From Leucobacter exalbidus (GTDB lineage Bacteria; Actinomycetota; Actinomycetes; Actinomycetales; Microbacteriaceae): a stretch of 64,000 bases of DNA. The first letter of the stretch is position 1. Each line of letters opens with the position of its first letter. The stretch spans positions 1,550,001 through 1,614,000 of the forward strand of contig NZ_JAFIDA010000001.1 of the NCBI RefSeq assembly GCF_017834145.1. Reading direction: 5' to 3'. The notes beneath the pieces are model-generated. The model was given only the letters and a program-made list of their open reading frames with translations. It ran no database searches and had not been told where the DNA came from. Shown here one piece after another: positions 1 to 8,141 of this stretch. The translations under genes and the position numbers were made by a program.

Positions 1-229
1 GGTGGCCCAGGTTGAGGTTGACGAGCTGCGACGAGAAGTCGAGGTACTCGGTGCCGTCGTAGTCCCAGAAGCGTACGCCCTCGCCCTTGGCGATGGGCAG
101 CGGGTTGATCGCGCCCTGCGCCGACCACGAGTGGAAGACGTACTGGCGGTCGTTTTCGCGCACCTGGCGCTGCGCCTCGGTGTCGCCAAAGCTCTGCTCG
201 GCGCCAAACAGGTCAACATAGTCAGACAT
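1..229 (-). CDS. class III (omega) aminotransferase, N-terminal part
   Basis: Only the first 76 residues are in the window; the gene runs off the left edge. The visible part resembles the N-terminus of PLP-dependent class III aminotransferases: HSWSAQG near residue 33, then GEGVRFWDYDGTEYLDF and VNLNLGH. These enzymes transfer an amino group from omega-amines or beta-amino acids to a keto acid in the cytosol. The start is ATG at 229 behind AAGGAA. It lies 85 nt downstream of mmsA on the same strand, so the two are probably co-transcribed. Its semialdehyde product would be a natural MmsA substrate, as in beta-alanine or 3-aminoisobutyrate breakdown. The exact substrate is inferred, and the PLP-lysine region is not visible. 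Confidence 0.8.
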   Translation of the reverse strand, partial: MSDYVDLFGAEQSFGDTEAQRQVRENDRQYVFHSWSAQGAINPLPIAKGEGVRFWDYDGTEYLDFSSQLVNLNLGH

Positions 230-314
230 GTAATTCCTTCTTCAGTGAAAGTTACGAGAGATGGGTACGGGCCTGCCGCCCACTCAGTATGAGTGGACGG
301 CAGGCCCAAAGCAA

Positions 315-1802
315 TTAGCTGTTGCTGGGGAAGCCGAGGTCGACCTTCGACTGATCGGGGTTGGGCCAGCGAGTGGTGACCACCTTCGAGCGGGTGTAGA
401 AGTTGACCGACTCTGGGCCGTAAATGTGGGTGTCGCCGAACAGCGAATCCTTCCAGCCACCGAACGAGAACGAACCAACGGGCACGGGGATCGGCACGTT
501 GATGCCGACCATACCGGCTTCAACGTCGAACTCGAACTGGCGAGCCACGCCACCGTCGCGGGTGAAGATCGCGGTGCCGTTGCCGAACTGGTGCGAGTTG
601 ATGAGCTCGAGGCCCTCTTCGTAGGTGTCGACGCGCACCACAGCGAGCACCGGGCCGAAGATCTCTTCGCGGTACACCTTGCTGTCGGTCTTGACGTGGT
701 CGAGCAGCGTGGGGCCGGTGAAGAAGCCGTTGCCCTCGAACTTGAAGTCGCGGCCGTCAACCACCACGGTGGCGCCCTCGGCTGCAGCGCCTGCAACGTA
801 GCCCTCAACGCGAGCTTTCGCCTCGGGGGTGATCAGCGGGCCCATGTCGGTGCCAGCAACTGCGCCGTCACCGATCTTGAGGTCGGCAATGCGGCTGACG
901 ATCTCGGGGATGACGCGGTCGGCCATCTCATCGCCCACGGCGACGAGCACCGAAACGGCCATGCAACGCTCGCCGGCTGCGCCGTACGCTGCCGAGATCG
1001 CGGCGTCTGCAGTGACCTTGAGGTCGGCGTCGGGCATCACGAGCATGTGGTTCTTTGCGCCGCCGAGTGCCTGCACGCGCTTGCCGTTGGCTGCCGCACG
1101 CTCGTAGATGTACTTCGCGATGGGGGTCGAGCCGACGAACGAGATCGCCTTCACATCGGGGGCGTCGAGCAGCGTGTCAACGGCAACCTTGTCGCCGTGC
1201 ACGACGTTCAGCACGCCGTCGGGCAGGCCAGCCTCGCGGAACAGGTCGGCGATGAACACCGATGCTGAGGGGTCGCGCTCTGAGGGCTTGAGCACCACGG
1301 TGTTGCCGCAGGCGATCGCGCTGGCGATCATCCACAGGGGCACCATGATGGGGAAGTTGAAGGGGGTGATCGCTGCGACCACACCGACGGGCTGCTTCAC
1401 CGAGTGCACGTCAACGCCGGTCGATACCTGCTCGTCGCGCTCGCCCTTCAGCAGGTTGAGCAGGCCCGATGCGAACTCGACGTTCTCGAGCCCACGTGCC
1501 ACCTCACCGGCGGCGTCCTCAAGTACCTTGCCGTGCTCGGCGGTCACAATCGCCGAGAGCTCGGGGGTGCGCTGCTTGAGCAGCTGGCGCAGGTTGAAGA
1601 ACACGTTGGCACGCTTCGTGAGACTGGTGCGGCGCCACATGGGCAGCGCGGCCTGAGCTGCCGCGATGGCCTGCTCAACGGTTTCGACCGATGCGATGGG
1701 CACCTCGTGGTGCTTCTCGCCCGTGGCCGGGTTGAAGACCGTCTGCAGACGCTCAGCTGCGTCGACCTTTTCGCCGCCGATAACGTGGGGAATGAGTGCC
1801 AT
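315..1802 (-). CDS. mmsA: CoA-acylating methylmalonate-semialdehyde dehydrogenase
   Basis: This protein of about 495 residues has the usual MmsA length and aldehyde dehydrogenase layout: TPFNFPIMVPLWM in the cofactor domain, VVLKPSE, the SFVGSTPIAKYIY turn, GGAKNHMLVMPDAD, and the catalytic cysteine in GAAGERCMAVS near residue 280. The Pro-Phe-Asn and GGAKNH motifs are typical of the CoA-acylating MmsA/IolA branch, which converts (methyl)malonate semialdehyde to propionyl- or acetyl-CoA with NAD. The start at MALIPHV (1802) is preferred over an upstream start at 1835 because AAGGAA lies about 9 nt before it. It is divergent from the PucR gene and upstream of the aminotransferase, suggesting a catabolic operon for valine, beta-alanine or amine-derived semialdehydes. 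Confidence 0.92.
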   Translation of the reverse strand: MALIPHVIGGEKVDAAERLQTVFNPATGEKHHEVPIASVETVEQAIAAAQAALPMWRRTSLTKRANVFFNLRQLLKQRTPELSAIVTAEHGKVLEDAAGEVARGLENVEFASGLLNLLKGERDEQVSTGVDVHSVKQPVGVVAAITPFNFPIMVPLWMIASAIACGNTVVLKPSERDPSASVFIADLFREAGLPDGVLNVVHGDKVAVDTLLDAPDVKAISFVGSTPIAKYIYERAAANGKRVQALGGAKNHMLVMPDADLKVTADAAISAAYGAAGERCMAVSVLVAVGDEMADRVIPEIVSRIADLKIGDGAVAGTDMGPLITPEAKARVEGYVAGAAAEGATVVVDGRDFKFEGNGFFTGPTLLDHVKTDSKVYREEIFGPVLAVVRVDTYEEGLELINSHQFGNGTAIFTRDGGVARQFEFDVEAGMVGINVPIPVPVGSFSFGGWKDSLFGDTHIYGPESVNFYTRSKVVTTRWPNPDQSKVDLGFPSNS

Positions 1803-1945
1803 TCGTTCGCGCTTCCTTGCTGTGTAGAGAGGCAATACCTAAGTTTCGGGCATTGTGTGTGAGCCTTCATTGCTCGCTTGATCTCAGTGTGCCAGGGGCC
1901 TTCAGATAGATCGAGCGACAGACCATCGCAACATCAGCCGGTTTC

Positions 1946-1960
1946 CATACAATGTGTATG
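1946..1960. promoter_or_regulatory. 15-bp palindrome over the PucR gene promoter
   Basis: CATACA-ATG-TGTATG is a perfect 6-bp inverted repeat with a 3-bp centre. It overlaps TACAAT (1948-1953), which sits exactly 6 nt before the GTG at 1960. A protein bound here would cover the -10 element and start codon of the PucR gene. The site lies between divergent mmsA and the PucR gene, so autoregulation or shared control is plausible. The binding protein is inferred. Confidence 0.5.
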
Positions 1961-3657
1961 TGAGTGAATTTAGCGCGACGACCGCGCAGGCCCTGTCGAT
2001 CGCTGACGTGCTCGAATTTGCCGAGGTGCGGGCGGGCAAACCCGAGATTGCGACGGGCCGCGGGGCGCTCGGGCGCACCCTGCGCTGGGCGCACGTGGTC
2101 GCCGGCCGCGGGGCGATCGCGCTGCTCGACGGCGGCGAACTCGTGCTCACCACCGGAGCCGGGTGGCCCGACGACGGTGACGGGCTGGTCGAAGTCGCGG
2201 CAGAGTTGACGGCCGCTGATCCGGCGGGCGTGATCTTGGAGCTGGGCGGCAATTATGCTGCTGCTCCCGCCGCGCTGATTGCGGCGTGCGCGCGGGCCGA
2301 GATTCCGCTCATCGTGCTGCACGGCGAGGTGCGCTTCATGCAGATCACGCAGCGGGTGCACCAGCGCGTGCTCGCCGCGCAGACCGAGGCGCTCGAGGCG
2401 CGGGCCGAGGTGCACGCGATGCTCACCGAGCTCGGGCTCAACCGCAGCCCCATCGATTACGTCGTTGAGCGGTTGGCCGAGACGATTCTGGCGCCGGTGG
2501 TGCTCGAGGATTCTGCGGGGCGCGTGGTCGCGTGGGATGGCCAGGGGCAGGCCCCCGAGACGGTGCTGCGCGACTGGGGAACGGAGCCCGCAGCGGGCGG
2601 AGCCGGTGCCCCGGCCACTGCGGCCCCGCAGCCCGGCACCCCGCACGCCCCCGCGTGGGAGCCCGCCGATCACGTGACCGTCGAGGCGCAGGGCAAACGA
2701 TTTGGCCGACTCACCGCGCTGCCCGGGCCGCCCCACCCCGCGGGCCGGCAGACCGTGCTCGAGCTGGGGGCGTTCGCACTCGCGCTCGCCCGCCTCGCCG
2801 ACCCCGAGGGCGACGAGTGGCTGCAGCTCAGCTCAAAACAGCTGTTTGACACGCTGCTCGGCGGCAGGTTTCGCCGCGATGCCGAGGTGGCGGCGCAGCT
2901 CACCGCGGCGGGGCTGCCCATCGACGGCCGCACCCTGCTGGGGGCGACGCTGCGCGGCACCGGAGATTTTGGCGCCCACGCCTCGCTCGAGCGCGCGGTG
3001 CTCGAGACGGCGCTGCGCCGCGCGGTAGCCCCCGAGGGGCGGGTGATTGTGGTGGCCGACCCCGAGGACCCCTCGCCCAACCCCGCGCTGCTCGCGCTGC
3101 TGTCGTTCGCCCCCGATGATGCGCGCGTGGCGGTGGCGGCCACTCCCCCGCTCGCGACCAGGCTCGCGCACGAACTCGGCATGCTGCTGCCCGCGACAAC
3201 GCCCGCGCCGTGGCGGGCGCACCTGGGACTGGGGGCGCCCGGGCACGGGCTGCGCTCGCTCATCACCTCACTCGAGCGGGTGCGCGCCTCGGGCCACCTC
3301 GCGCCCACCGCGCAGGCGGGGCGGGTGACGGTGCAGCAGGCCGAGCGGCAGGCCCTCGCCTACCTGATGCGCGGCCTCGCGGCGCTGCCCGAGGTGCAGG
3401 AGTTCGCCGCAGATGCCTTAGGCCCACTGCTCGAACACGATGCGGCGGCGGGCCCGGGCCACTCGGGCGACCTCGTGTTCGTACTCGAGGCGTACCTCGC
3501 CCACCCCACGAACCGCTCGCTCGCGGCGCAGCGGGCCAGGCTCTCGCGCTCGGTGTTCTACCAGCGGCTCGCGCTGATCGAGGATCTGCTCGCGGTCGAT
3601 CTCGCAGACGGCGGCACGATCGCCACGCTCGCGGTCGCGCTGCACGCGCGGCGGTGA
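1960..3657 (+). CDS. PucR-family transcriptional regulator
   Basis: The protein has about 565 residues and the PucR layout. The N-terminal domain (about residues 10-130) includes WAHVVAGRGAIALLDGGELVL and EIPLIVLHGEVRF. A long variable middle follows, and a C-terminal helix-turn-helix contains HPTNRSLAAQRARLSRSVFYQR. PucR proteins control purine, amine or amino-acid catabolic genes. I favour GTG 1960 over GTG 1954 because TACAAT lies 6 nt upstream with no clear Shine-Dalgarno, fitting a leaderless transcript. The divergent mmsA-aminotransferase operon is the likely target. The middle (residues about 205-235) is Pro/Ala-rich and looks like a linker. A second PucR gene lies at 40031-41542. Confidence 0.85.
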   Translation: MSEFSATTAQALSIADVLEFAEVRAGKPEIATGRGALGRTLRWAHVVAGRGAIALLDGGELVLTTGAGWPDDGDGLVEVAAELTAADPAGVILELGGNYAAAPAALIAACARAEIPLIVLHGEVRFMQITQRVHQRVLAAQTEALEARAEVHAMLTELGLNRSPIDYVVERLAETILAPVVLEDSAGRVVAWDGQGQAPETVLRDWGTEPAAGGAGAPATAAPQPGTPHAPAWEPADHVTVEAQGKRFGRLTALPGPPHPAGRQTVLELGAFALALARLADPEGDEWLQLSSKQLFDTLLGGRFRRDAEVAAQLTAAGLPIDGRTLLGATLRGTGDFGAHASLERAVLETALRRAVAPEGRVIVVADPEDPSPNPALLALLSFAPDDARVAVAATPPLATRLAHELGMLLPATTPAPWRAHLGLGAPGHGLRSLITSLERVRASGHLAPTAQAGRVTVQQAERQALAYLMRGLAALPEVQEFAADALGPLLEHDAAAGPGHSGDLVFVLEAYLAHPTNRSLAAQRARLSRSVFYQRLALIEDLLAVDLADGGTIATLAVALHARR

Positions 3658-3663
3658 TGTGGG

Positions 3664-3680
3664 CGGATCCGGATCAAAAT
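3664..3680. repeat. GATCCGGATC palindromic repeat, copy 1
   Basis: GGATCCGGATCAAAATC lies immediately downstream of the PucR stop and before the convergent maf gene. The 10-bp palindrome GATCCGGATC with an A/T arm recurs at 29290, 40565, 45648 and 55133, and without the arms at 12613. This copy keeps only the right A-tract. Confidence 0.55.
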
Positions 3681-3688
3681 CGCGCCGA

Positions 3689-4339
3689 TTAGGCCAGCGC
3701 AGTGCCCAGGTTCCAGAGCGCGGGGTAGTCGTGGCCGAGGCCGGTGACGAGGCGGCGCAGCGCCGGCAGCGAGAGGCCCATCACGCAGCTGGGGGCACCC
3801 TCGATGCTTTCGATGAAGGCGCCGGCGAGGCCGTCGATCGCGAAGCCGCCCGCGAGCTCGAGCGGTTCGCCCGTGGCCACGTAGGCGGCCAGTTCGGCGT
3901 CGGTGACGTCGGCGGCGAGCGACACGAGCGCCGTATCCACCTCGCCGGCTGCGGCACGATGTTCGCCGCCCGAATGGTCAATCACCCAGTGCCCCGAGTG
4001 CAGCACGCCGGTGCGGCCGCGGTGCTGGCGTGAGCGCTCGAGTGCGACCTCGGGCAGGTGCGGCTTGCCGAGAATCTCGCCGTCGAGCAGAAACATCGAG
4101 TCGCCGCCGAGCACGAGGCCGTCGATCTCGTGGCCGTGCCTGCGCACCACGTCTTCGGCCTTCAGTCGGCCCAGGTACTCAGTGAGTTCGGGGGCGGTGA
4201 GGGCCCGGCCGAGCTCGGCCTCGCGGGCCGCAACCTCGGCGTCTTCATCGACCTCGGGTGAGAAACAGATCGGGTCGATTCCGGCAGCGCGCAGCACTGA
4301 GAGGCGGGCGGGGGACGTCGAGGCGAGGTACAAGCGCAT
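3689..4339 (-). CDS. maf: Maf-like nucleotide pyrophosphatase
   Basis: The 216-residue protein has the Maf signature LASTSPARLSVLRAAGI at its N-terminus (family form SxSPRR) and LVLGGDSMFLLDGEILGKP, which carries the conserved acidic residue of the active site. Family members hydrolyse non-canonical or modified nucleoside triphosphates to monophosphates. The start MRLYLAS (4339) is chosen because Maf proteins begin just before this strand and TAGAAT lies 7 nt upstream, fitting a leaderless mRNA. An upstream in-frame start at 4381 would add 14 unrelated residues. It is convergent with the PucR gene. Length and motifs look intact. Confidence 0.88.
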   Translation of the reverse strand: MRLYLASTSPARLSVLRAAGIDPICFSPEVDEDAEVAAREAELGRALTAPELTEYLGRLKAEDVVRRHGHEIDGLVLGGDSMFLLDGEILGKPHLPEVALERSRQHRGRTGVLHSGHWVIDHSGGEHRAAAGEVDTALVSLAADVTDAELAAYVATGEPLELAGGFAIDGLAGAFIESIEGAPSCVMGLSLPALRRLVTGLGHDYPALWNLGTALA

Positions 4340-4417
4340 AGGCCCGATTCTATGCCGTGGCCGCGATTTGCGCGGCGGCACTATCTATTGCGCGGCCCCC
4401 GTGTAAGGATCGTGGGC

Positions 4418-4744
4418 ATGGGGCACCTGATCTATGCGGCGACCACGGAATATCCGATCGAGGACCGTGCGCTCGCTCACCTCAAGGCGGCGGTGGGCAT
4501 GAAGCTGCGCCTGCAAGAAAGCTTCTTCATCAACTGGTCGCTCACGCATGAAGAGGGCAGCGGGCGCATCTCGCTGTGGTGTGCGCCGTCGATTCCGCTG
4601 ATCTTCAAGTTCTCGGGCAGCCGGCCCATCGAGCTGAACCAGGTGTGGGTGGAGGTGCTCACTGACCTCGCAAATACTCCGCGCGGGCTGCAGATCATCA
4701 CCGAGAAAGACGCTGAGCGATACCACAGCACGCACCGCGCCTAG
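4418..4744 (+). CDS. DUF7882-type small protein
   Basis: This 108-residue protein begins MGHLIYAATTEYPIEDRALAH and continues LKAAVGMKLRLQESFFINW and SLWCAPSIPLIFKFSGSRP. I recognise this as the small-protein family now called DUF7882, common and often multi-copy in Microbacteriaceae and sometimes mislabelled ATP-dependent DNA ligase. Its function is unknown. The start ATG 4418 is favoured over 4352 because it matches the family N-terminus and AAGGAT precedes it. It is divergent from maf. It supports the taxonomic guess but says little about physiology. Confidence 0.75.
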   Translation: MGHLIYAATTEYPIEDRALAHLKAAVGMKLRLQESFFINWSLTHEEGSGRISLWCAPSIPLIFKFSGSRPIELNQVWVEVLTDLANTPRGLQIITEKDAERYHSTHRA

Positions 4745-4776
4745 TGGCTGGGCTTCGTGAGCGAGGAGCATGACGC

Positions 4777-5234
4777 ATGAGTGGTGAGCAGTATTTCTGG
4801 CGGTCGGGGGCGGGGGCGACGCCGGTACAGCTGCCGCGTAACTGGGCAGTGGAGACGCACCGGATCAAGCGCCATCGGCCGCTGTGGTCAAAGATCGCGC
4901 GCGCATTTCACGCGCGGGTCATGAAGAACGATGCGGCGCGAGCCTACTTCGCCGCCGAACAGCAATCCAAAATTGCGCTGCGCGGGCACCAACAGGTCGC
5001 AACTCTTCTCGCAGCAGGGGTGCCGGTTCAGATTGCCACCTTGCGCGGCATCCAAGATACGCAGCAGACCATCAACGAGAACCCCATCCTGCTGCTCGAG
5101 GTCGAGGTGACGGGTGACCACGCTGAGATCGTGGCCCTTGTGCCGCGCATCGCCGTGCCCCGCCCGGGGAACGCATCGCGGTCATGGAACACCCCGAGAG
5201 CCTCACACTGCTGTATGCGGGATTAGAGGCTTAG
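4777..5234 (+). pseudogene. hypothetical gene with apparent 1-nt frameshift near its 3' end
   Basis: The frame from ATG 4777 reads well to about VALVPRIAVPRPG, then ends in a Ser/Arg/Cys-rich tail at 5226. One extra base in the G-run at 5167-5170 would instead give GERIAVMEHPESLTLLYAGL and a stop at 5234, a far more protein-like ending. The span to 5234 is 458 nt, one short of a multiple of three. I therefore read this as a single-base deletion in a homopolymer, real or a sequencing error. The corrected protein would have about 152 residues. I do not recognise the family. It is charged, with no membrane segment, and follows the DUF7882 gene by 32 nt. Confidence 0.55.
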
Positions 5235-5560
5235 TTCGAGGCGATGTAGCTTCGCAGCACTTTTGCCAAGGGCGGCAGGTGGGTAACTACGACTTCGCGG
5301 ACGACGTTGACATCGACCCCGAAATACTGGTGGACGAGAATATTTCGGAATCCTCGAATTTGGGGCCAGGCGATCTCTGGGTACGCAGTAGTAATTTCCG
5401 CGGGAAGATGTTTCACAGTTTCTCCGATTATCTGGAGATTTCGCTCGATCGCGTCCTCTGCCATTTCGGCGTCAACACTGTCAAGAGTGACGACATAACG
5501 CTGACAACGTTCGATTGCTTCAAGAACATCGGCGATGCGCTGTGAGGCTTCACGACTCAT
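5231..5560 (-). CDS. hepT: HepT-like toxin (DUF86 HEPN RNase family)
   Basis: The 109-residue all-helical protein carries RGFRNILVHQYFGVD near residue 70. This is the R-X4-6-H motif plus the following tyrosine that defines HEPN-type HepT/DUF86 proteins. Known HepT proteins act on RNA and are neutralised when MntA adds AMP to the motif tyrosine. The gene overlaps the upstream mntA by 4 nt (ATGA), the standard order and linkage for MntA-HepT. The motif residues are intact, so it should be functional. It lies next to the frameshifted gene ending at 5226-5234. Confidence 0.85.
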   Translation of the reverse strand: MSREASQRIADVLEAIERCQRYVVTLDSVDAEMAEDAIERNLQIIGETVKHLPAEITTAYPEIAWPQIRGFRNILVHQYFGVDVNVVREVVVTHLPPLAKVLRSYIASN

Positions 5561-5886
5561 AGAGCTACCGCGTCGTCGAATGCAGATTTCGAGATAGGCC
5601 GTTTAAGCAGCTGAGCAGGAAACACGTCGATGTCTTCGCGCCCGAACAGCGCTCGCGATTCTTCCATCAGCCCTGAGGCGCGCATCAACAAATTACCGTC
5701 AGCGGGATCCATTTCAACGAGGATGTCGATGTCTGAGCCAGCGTGAGCGGTGCCACGAGCGACCGAGCCGAACAGTTTCGGGCTGGTTGCTCCATACCGT
5801 TCAAGGAGCACCTGGAACTCTTCGCGACGCGCCTCAATCAGCTTGCGAAGGGCAAGCGTCTCGGGCGTCATAGCGGTCTTGAACAT
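5557..5886 (-). CDS. mntA: MntA-like minimal nucleotidyltransferase antitoxin
   Basis: The roughly 109-residue protein has the nucleotidyltransferase signature GSVARGTAHAGSDIDILVE (GS-X10-DXD) near residue 40. MntA enzymes AMPylate a tyrosine of the partner HepT and so block toxicity. It precedes hepT with a 4-nt overlap. I chose the start MFKTAM (5886) because TATCCT sits 6 nt upstream, the same -10-to-start spacing as other probable leaderless genes here. The GGAGG next to that ATG is too close to act as a normal ribosome site. The active-site residues G, S, D and D are present. Confidence 0.85.
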   Translation of the reverse strand: MFKTAMTPETLALRKLIEARREEFQVLLERYGATSPKLFGSVARGTAHAGSDIDILVEMDPADGNLLMRASGLMEESRALFGREDIDVFPAQLLKRPISKSAFDDAVAL

Positions 5887-6020
5887 ACCTCCAGGATACC
5901 GGCCGTGACACACATTCGATATAGGAGATTCAGCACAGCCGAGCACTGTTATAGCCTCGCCTCGTTGACGTCATCAGTTCCCCGCAGTGAGCCTGGGCGT
6001 GGAAGCACTCGAGTAAGAAT

Positions 6021-6731
6021 TCAGCGAAGTTGTCCGCCTCGTTCGAGGTCCATAGCCCGCCCGTAGAGGTCGCTCAATTCGTGTTCGATCTTTATGATGA
6101 GCTCTCGGGCACGGTCGTCTTCGGCGATGCGCAAGTACCGTTCTTCGTGAATGATCGCCACCAAAGTGTGTTCAATGGTCCGATAGCCAGCTGGTCCTGA
6201 CCGCATCGCACGCAGCTGGTCGAGGTAGTCGTTCAACACAAGCAGATAGGCGCCTCCAGCGAGACGCTGCTGGGCTTTGCCGCGCGCGCGACGAAAGAAC
6301 CTCTGCATTTCGCTGGCAAGCCTGGCCGAGAATGATTCCAATCGGCGCACATCTGCGGGGACCTCGCTGCCGAACATTTCGCGAAAGAGCTCGTCATCCT
6401 GACTCGTGTTACCCAACGCCGATCGATCACGCCGCAGCGCACCCACGAAACTCAGCGCGAGGCCTTGCGAATATTCGTGTCGCAGCGCCGCAAACTCGTC
6501 TCTTGGAGCACCCGTGTCACGAATCTCTTGCGCTCGCTCATCGAGCCCCTGCCCAAGCGCCCACGATCTCAGGATTATGGCTGTGCGCTCTGCGTCGTCA
6601 ACATGGCTCTCTGCTGCCCCAATCACGGTGTACCGGTCTGCGAGCAGCTCAAGCAGCAGCGCCCCGTCGTGCCGAAAGGTCACCCAGAGGCTGCCCGCTG
6701 CGGGGCGCCCCTCAGCCGAAATGTCGTTCAT
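6021..6731 (-). CDS. hypothetical protein
   Basis: This 236-residue protein from MNDISAEGRP is not one I recognise. It is mostly charged and probably helical. The first third (WVTFRHDGALLLELLADRY) could form a small strand-helix unit, and the rest is rich in Glu and Arg. It has no signal peptide or membrane segment. A longer reading from 6848 would overlap the start of the divergent acetyltransferase, so the internal ATG 6731 is preferred, though no strong ribosome site is visible. It stands alone between the HepT/MntA pair and the acetyltransferase in a stretch of accessory genes. Confidence 0.5.
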   Translation of the reverse strand: MNDISAEGRPAAGSLWVTFRHDGALLLELLADRYTVIGAAESHVDDAERTAIILRSWALGQGLDERAQEIRDTGAPRDEFAALRHEYSQGLALSFVGALRRDRSALGNTSQDDELFREMFGSEVPADVRRLESFSARLASEMQRFFRRARGKAQQRLAGGAYLLVLNDYLDQLRAMRSGPAGYRTIEHTLVAIIHEERYLRIAEDDRARELIIKIEHELSDLYGRAMDLERGGQLR

Positions 6732-6846
6732 GAAACCAGTTTCGCAGGTCGAGGTGCACGGCCGGAACCCACACTTCCCTAGCGCCGATGGTGAGTCACC
6801 CGCTTTGCCTGTTCCAGCGCTGGGGACAACGCGATACCGTGGGGGC

Positions 6847-7431
6847 ATGGCTGAAATTCATGGACTTGACGCCCTGCTCGCGGCGCTAAATGCCGGCGAG
6901 ACCATCCCCGGGGGTTCGCCGCACCACGCGGCGATGCATGCCGCGAGCCAGGAGTCCCTGCGCATCACTACAGAGCTCAATGGGCGCTACCACTCCCCCG
7001 ACGAAGTACGGGCGCTCATGAGCGAGCTGATCGGAGGCGAGGTCCCTGACTCGTTTCAGATTTTTCCACCGTTCAGTGCCGACTTTGGTAAGAACATTCG
7101 TTTCGGTGAGAACGTGTTCGTCAACAGCGGGTGCCGCTTTCAAGACCAGGGTGGAATCGAAATCGGTGATGGCTCGCTCATCGGCCACAATGCCGTAATC
7201 ACGACGTTGAACCATGACATGGCCCCGAGCCGGCGCGCAGACATGCACCCGGCGCGCGTTGTCATTGGCCGGGGCGTCTGGTTCGGCGCGAACGTCACCG
7301 TACTCCCGGGCATCACGATCGGTGATGGAGCCGTCGTGGGTGCTGGCGCGGTAGTTACCAAAGACGTGCCCGCGAGGACCGTGGTCGTTGGCGTTCCAGC
7401 GAAACAGGTGGGCACCGTACCCGAGGGTTGA
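6847..7431 (+). CDS. maltose/galactoside-type sugar O-acetyltransferase
   Basis: The 194-residue protein matches the Maa/LacA/NodL family of acetyl-CoA-dependent left-handed beta-helix enzymes. It has an N-terminal helical region, then hexapeptide repeats (GENVFVNSGCRFQDQGG, IEIGDGSLIGHNAVI, VVIGRGVWFGANVTVLPGI, TIGDGAVVGAGAVVTKDVP) and the ending VVVGVPAKQV. The catalytic histidine is probably the one in TTLNHD. It would acetylate a sugar hydroxyl in the cytosol. TACCGT sits 6 nt before ATG 6847 and no ribosome site is seen, suggesting a leaderless transcript. An upstream in-frame extension to 6406 lies over the divergent gene and is discarded. Confidence 0.85.
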   Translation: MAEIHGLDALLAALNAGETIPGGSPHHAAMHAASQESLRITTELNGRYHSPDEVRALMSELIGGEVPDSFQIFPPFSADFGKNIRFGENVFVNSGCRFQDQGGIEIGDGSLIGHNAVITTLNHDMAPSRRADMHPARVVIGRGVWFGANVTVLPGITIGDGAVVGAGAVVTKDVPARTVVVGVPAKQVGTVPEG

Positions 7432-7441
7432 GCGCCCTGGA

Positions 7442-7998
7442 TTAGTGCCCCATGAGGCCTTGAATGTCGGTCACGACCTGAATCGACGTGATCGTCTCAC
7501 GCTTCTTCAGATTCTCGACCTTTTCCTTGCCGCCCAGTGAAAGCAGGGGCACATACACGAAGGACTCGTCGTAGGGCAGTTCGCCGTGCTTCTTGACGGC
7601 CTTCGGAAAGATGTCCCATTTCAGTTCGCGAGACAGGTGACGTGCTCCACCTCTGCGCACCAGGCTGAGGAACACATCCATGTCGCCGAGGCCACGAATC
7701 TTATTCTCGCGGTAGATAATCGCCACCACGCCAAGGCTGGGTTCCCAAGTAATGAGATCACCCAGCCCGGTCACCATGATCGGGATCGCGATCCCATCAC
7801 CCTGCGTCTTACCGATGCAATCGCCGACCTCGCCGAGTTCGGCTTCGGATCGATGACCCGCAGGAAGCCCCTGCCAAACGTGCCGTAGCCGTACTGTTCC
7901 CAGACCTCGACGAGTTCGGCCGGCACCTGGTCACGGTATTCCGCGATGATCTCTGCCGGAACCGGCGCATGCGACACAAAATCTTTGATCTCAACCAT
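7442..7998 (-). pseudogene. GAD-like/DUF1851 domain protein, frameshifted
   Basis: Two reading frames together make one recognisable protein. The 5' part (from MVEIKDFVSHAPVPAEIIAEY, 7998) has the GAD-like start, with VPAELVEVWEQYGYGTFGRGF and LRVIDP. The 3' part supplies AIPIMVTGLGDLITWEP, AIIYRENKIRGLG and the C-terminal DUF1851-like region. The frame switches near 7845-7853: the first frame degenerates after VIDPKP, while the second would give AELGEVGDCIGKTQGDG. The span is one base short of whole codons, so a single-base loss is likely. GAD-like/DUF1851 proteins are often immunity proteins for polymorphic or type VI toxins. No toxin is visible here, so this may be an orphan immunity gene. 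Confidence 0.65.
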
Positions 7999-8093
7999 GA
8001 AACATAATTTACTTCGCCAACACATCCCGTGGGCTTTCGGTGTCACGGAATAATCAAATTTTCAGCCGGCTTTCACCGTTCCCTGCGGCGAAT

Positions 8094-8127
8094 CAGCGAA
8101 GCTCTCCGGCAAGGGAGAGCCTCGCTG
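8094..8127 (-). terminator. hairpin terminator after leuA
   Basis: CAGCGA and GCTCTCC pair with GGAGAGC and TCGCTG around a 6-nt loop, with one mismatch in the stem. It starts about 15 nt beyond the leuA stop. There is no clear U-run on the leuA side. Confidence 0.5.
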
Positions 8128-8141
8128 TGTTCGTAACATGT

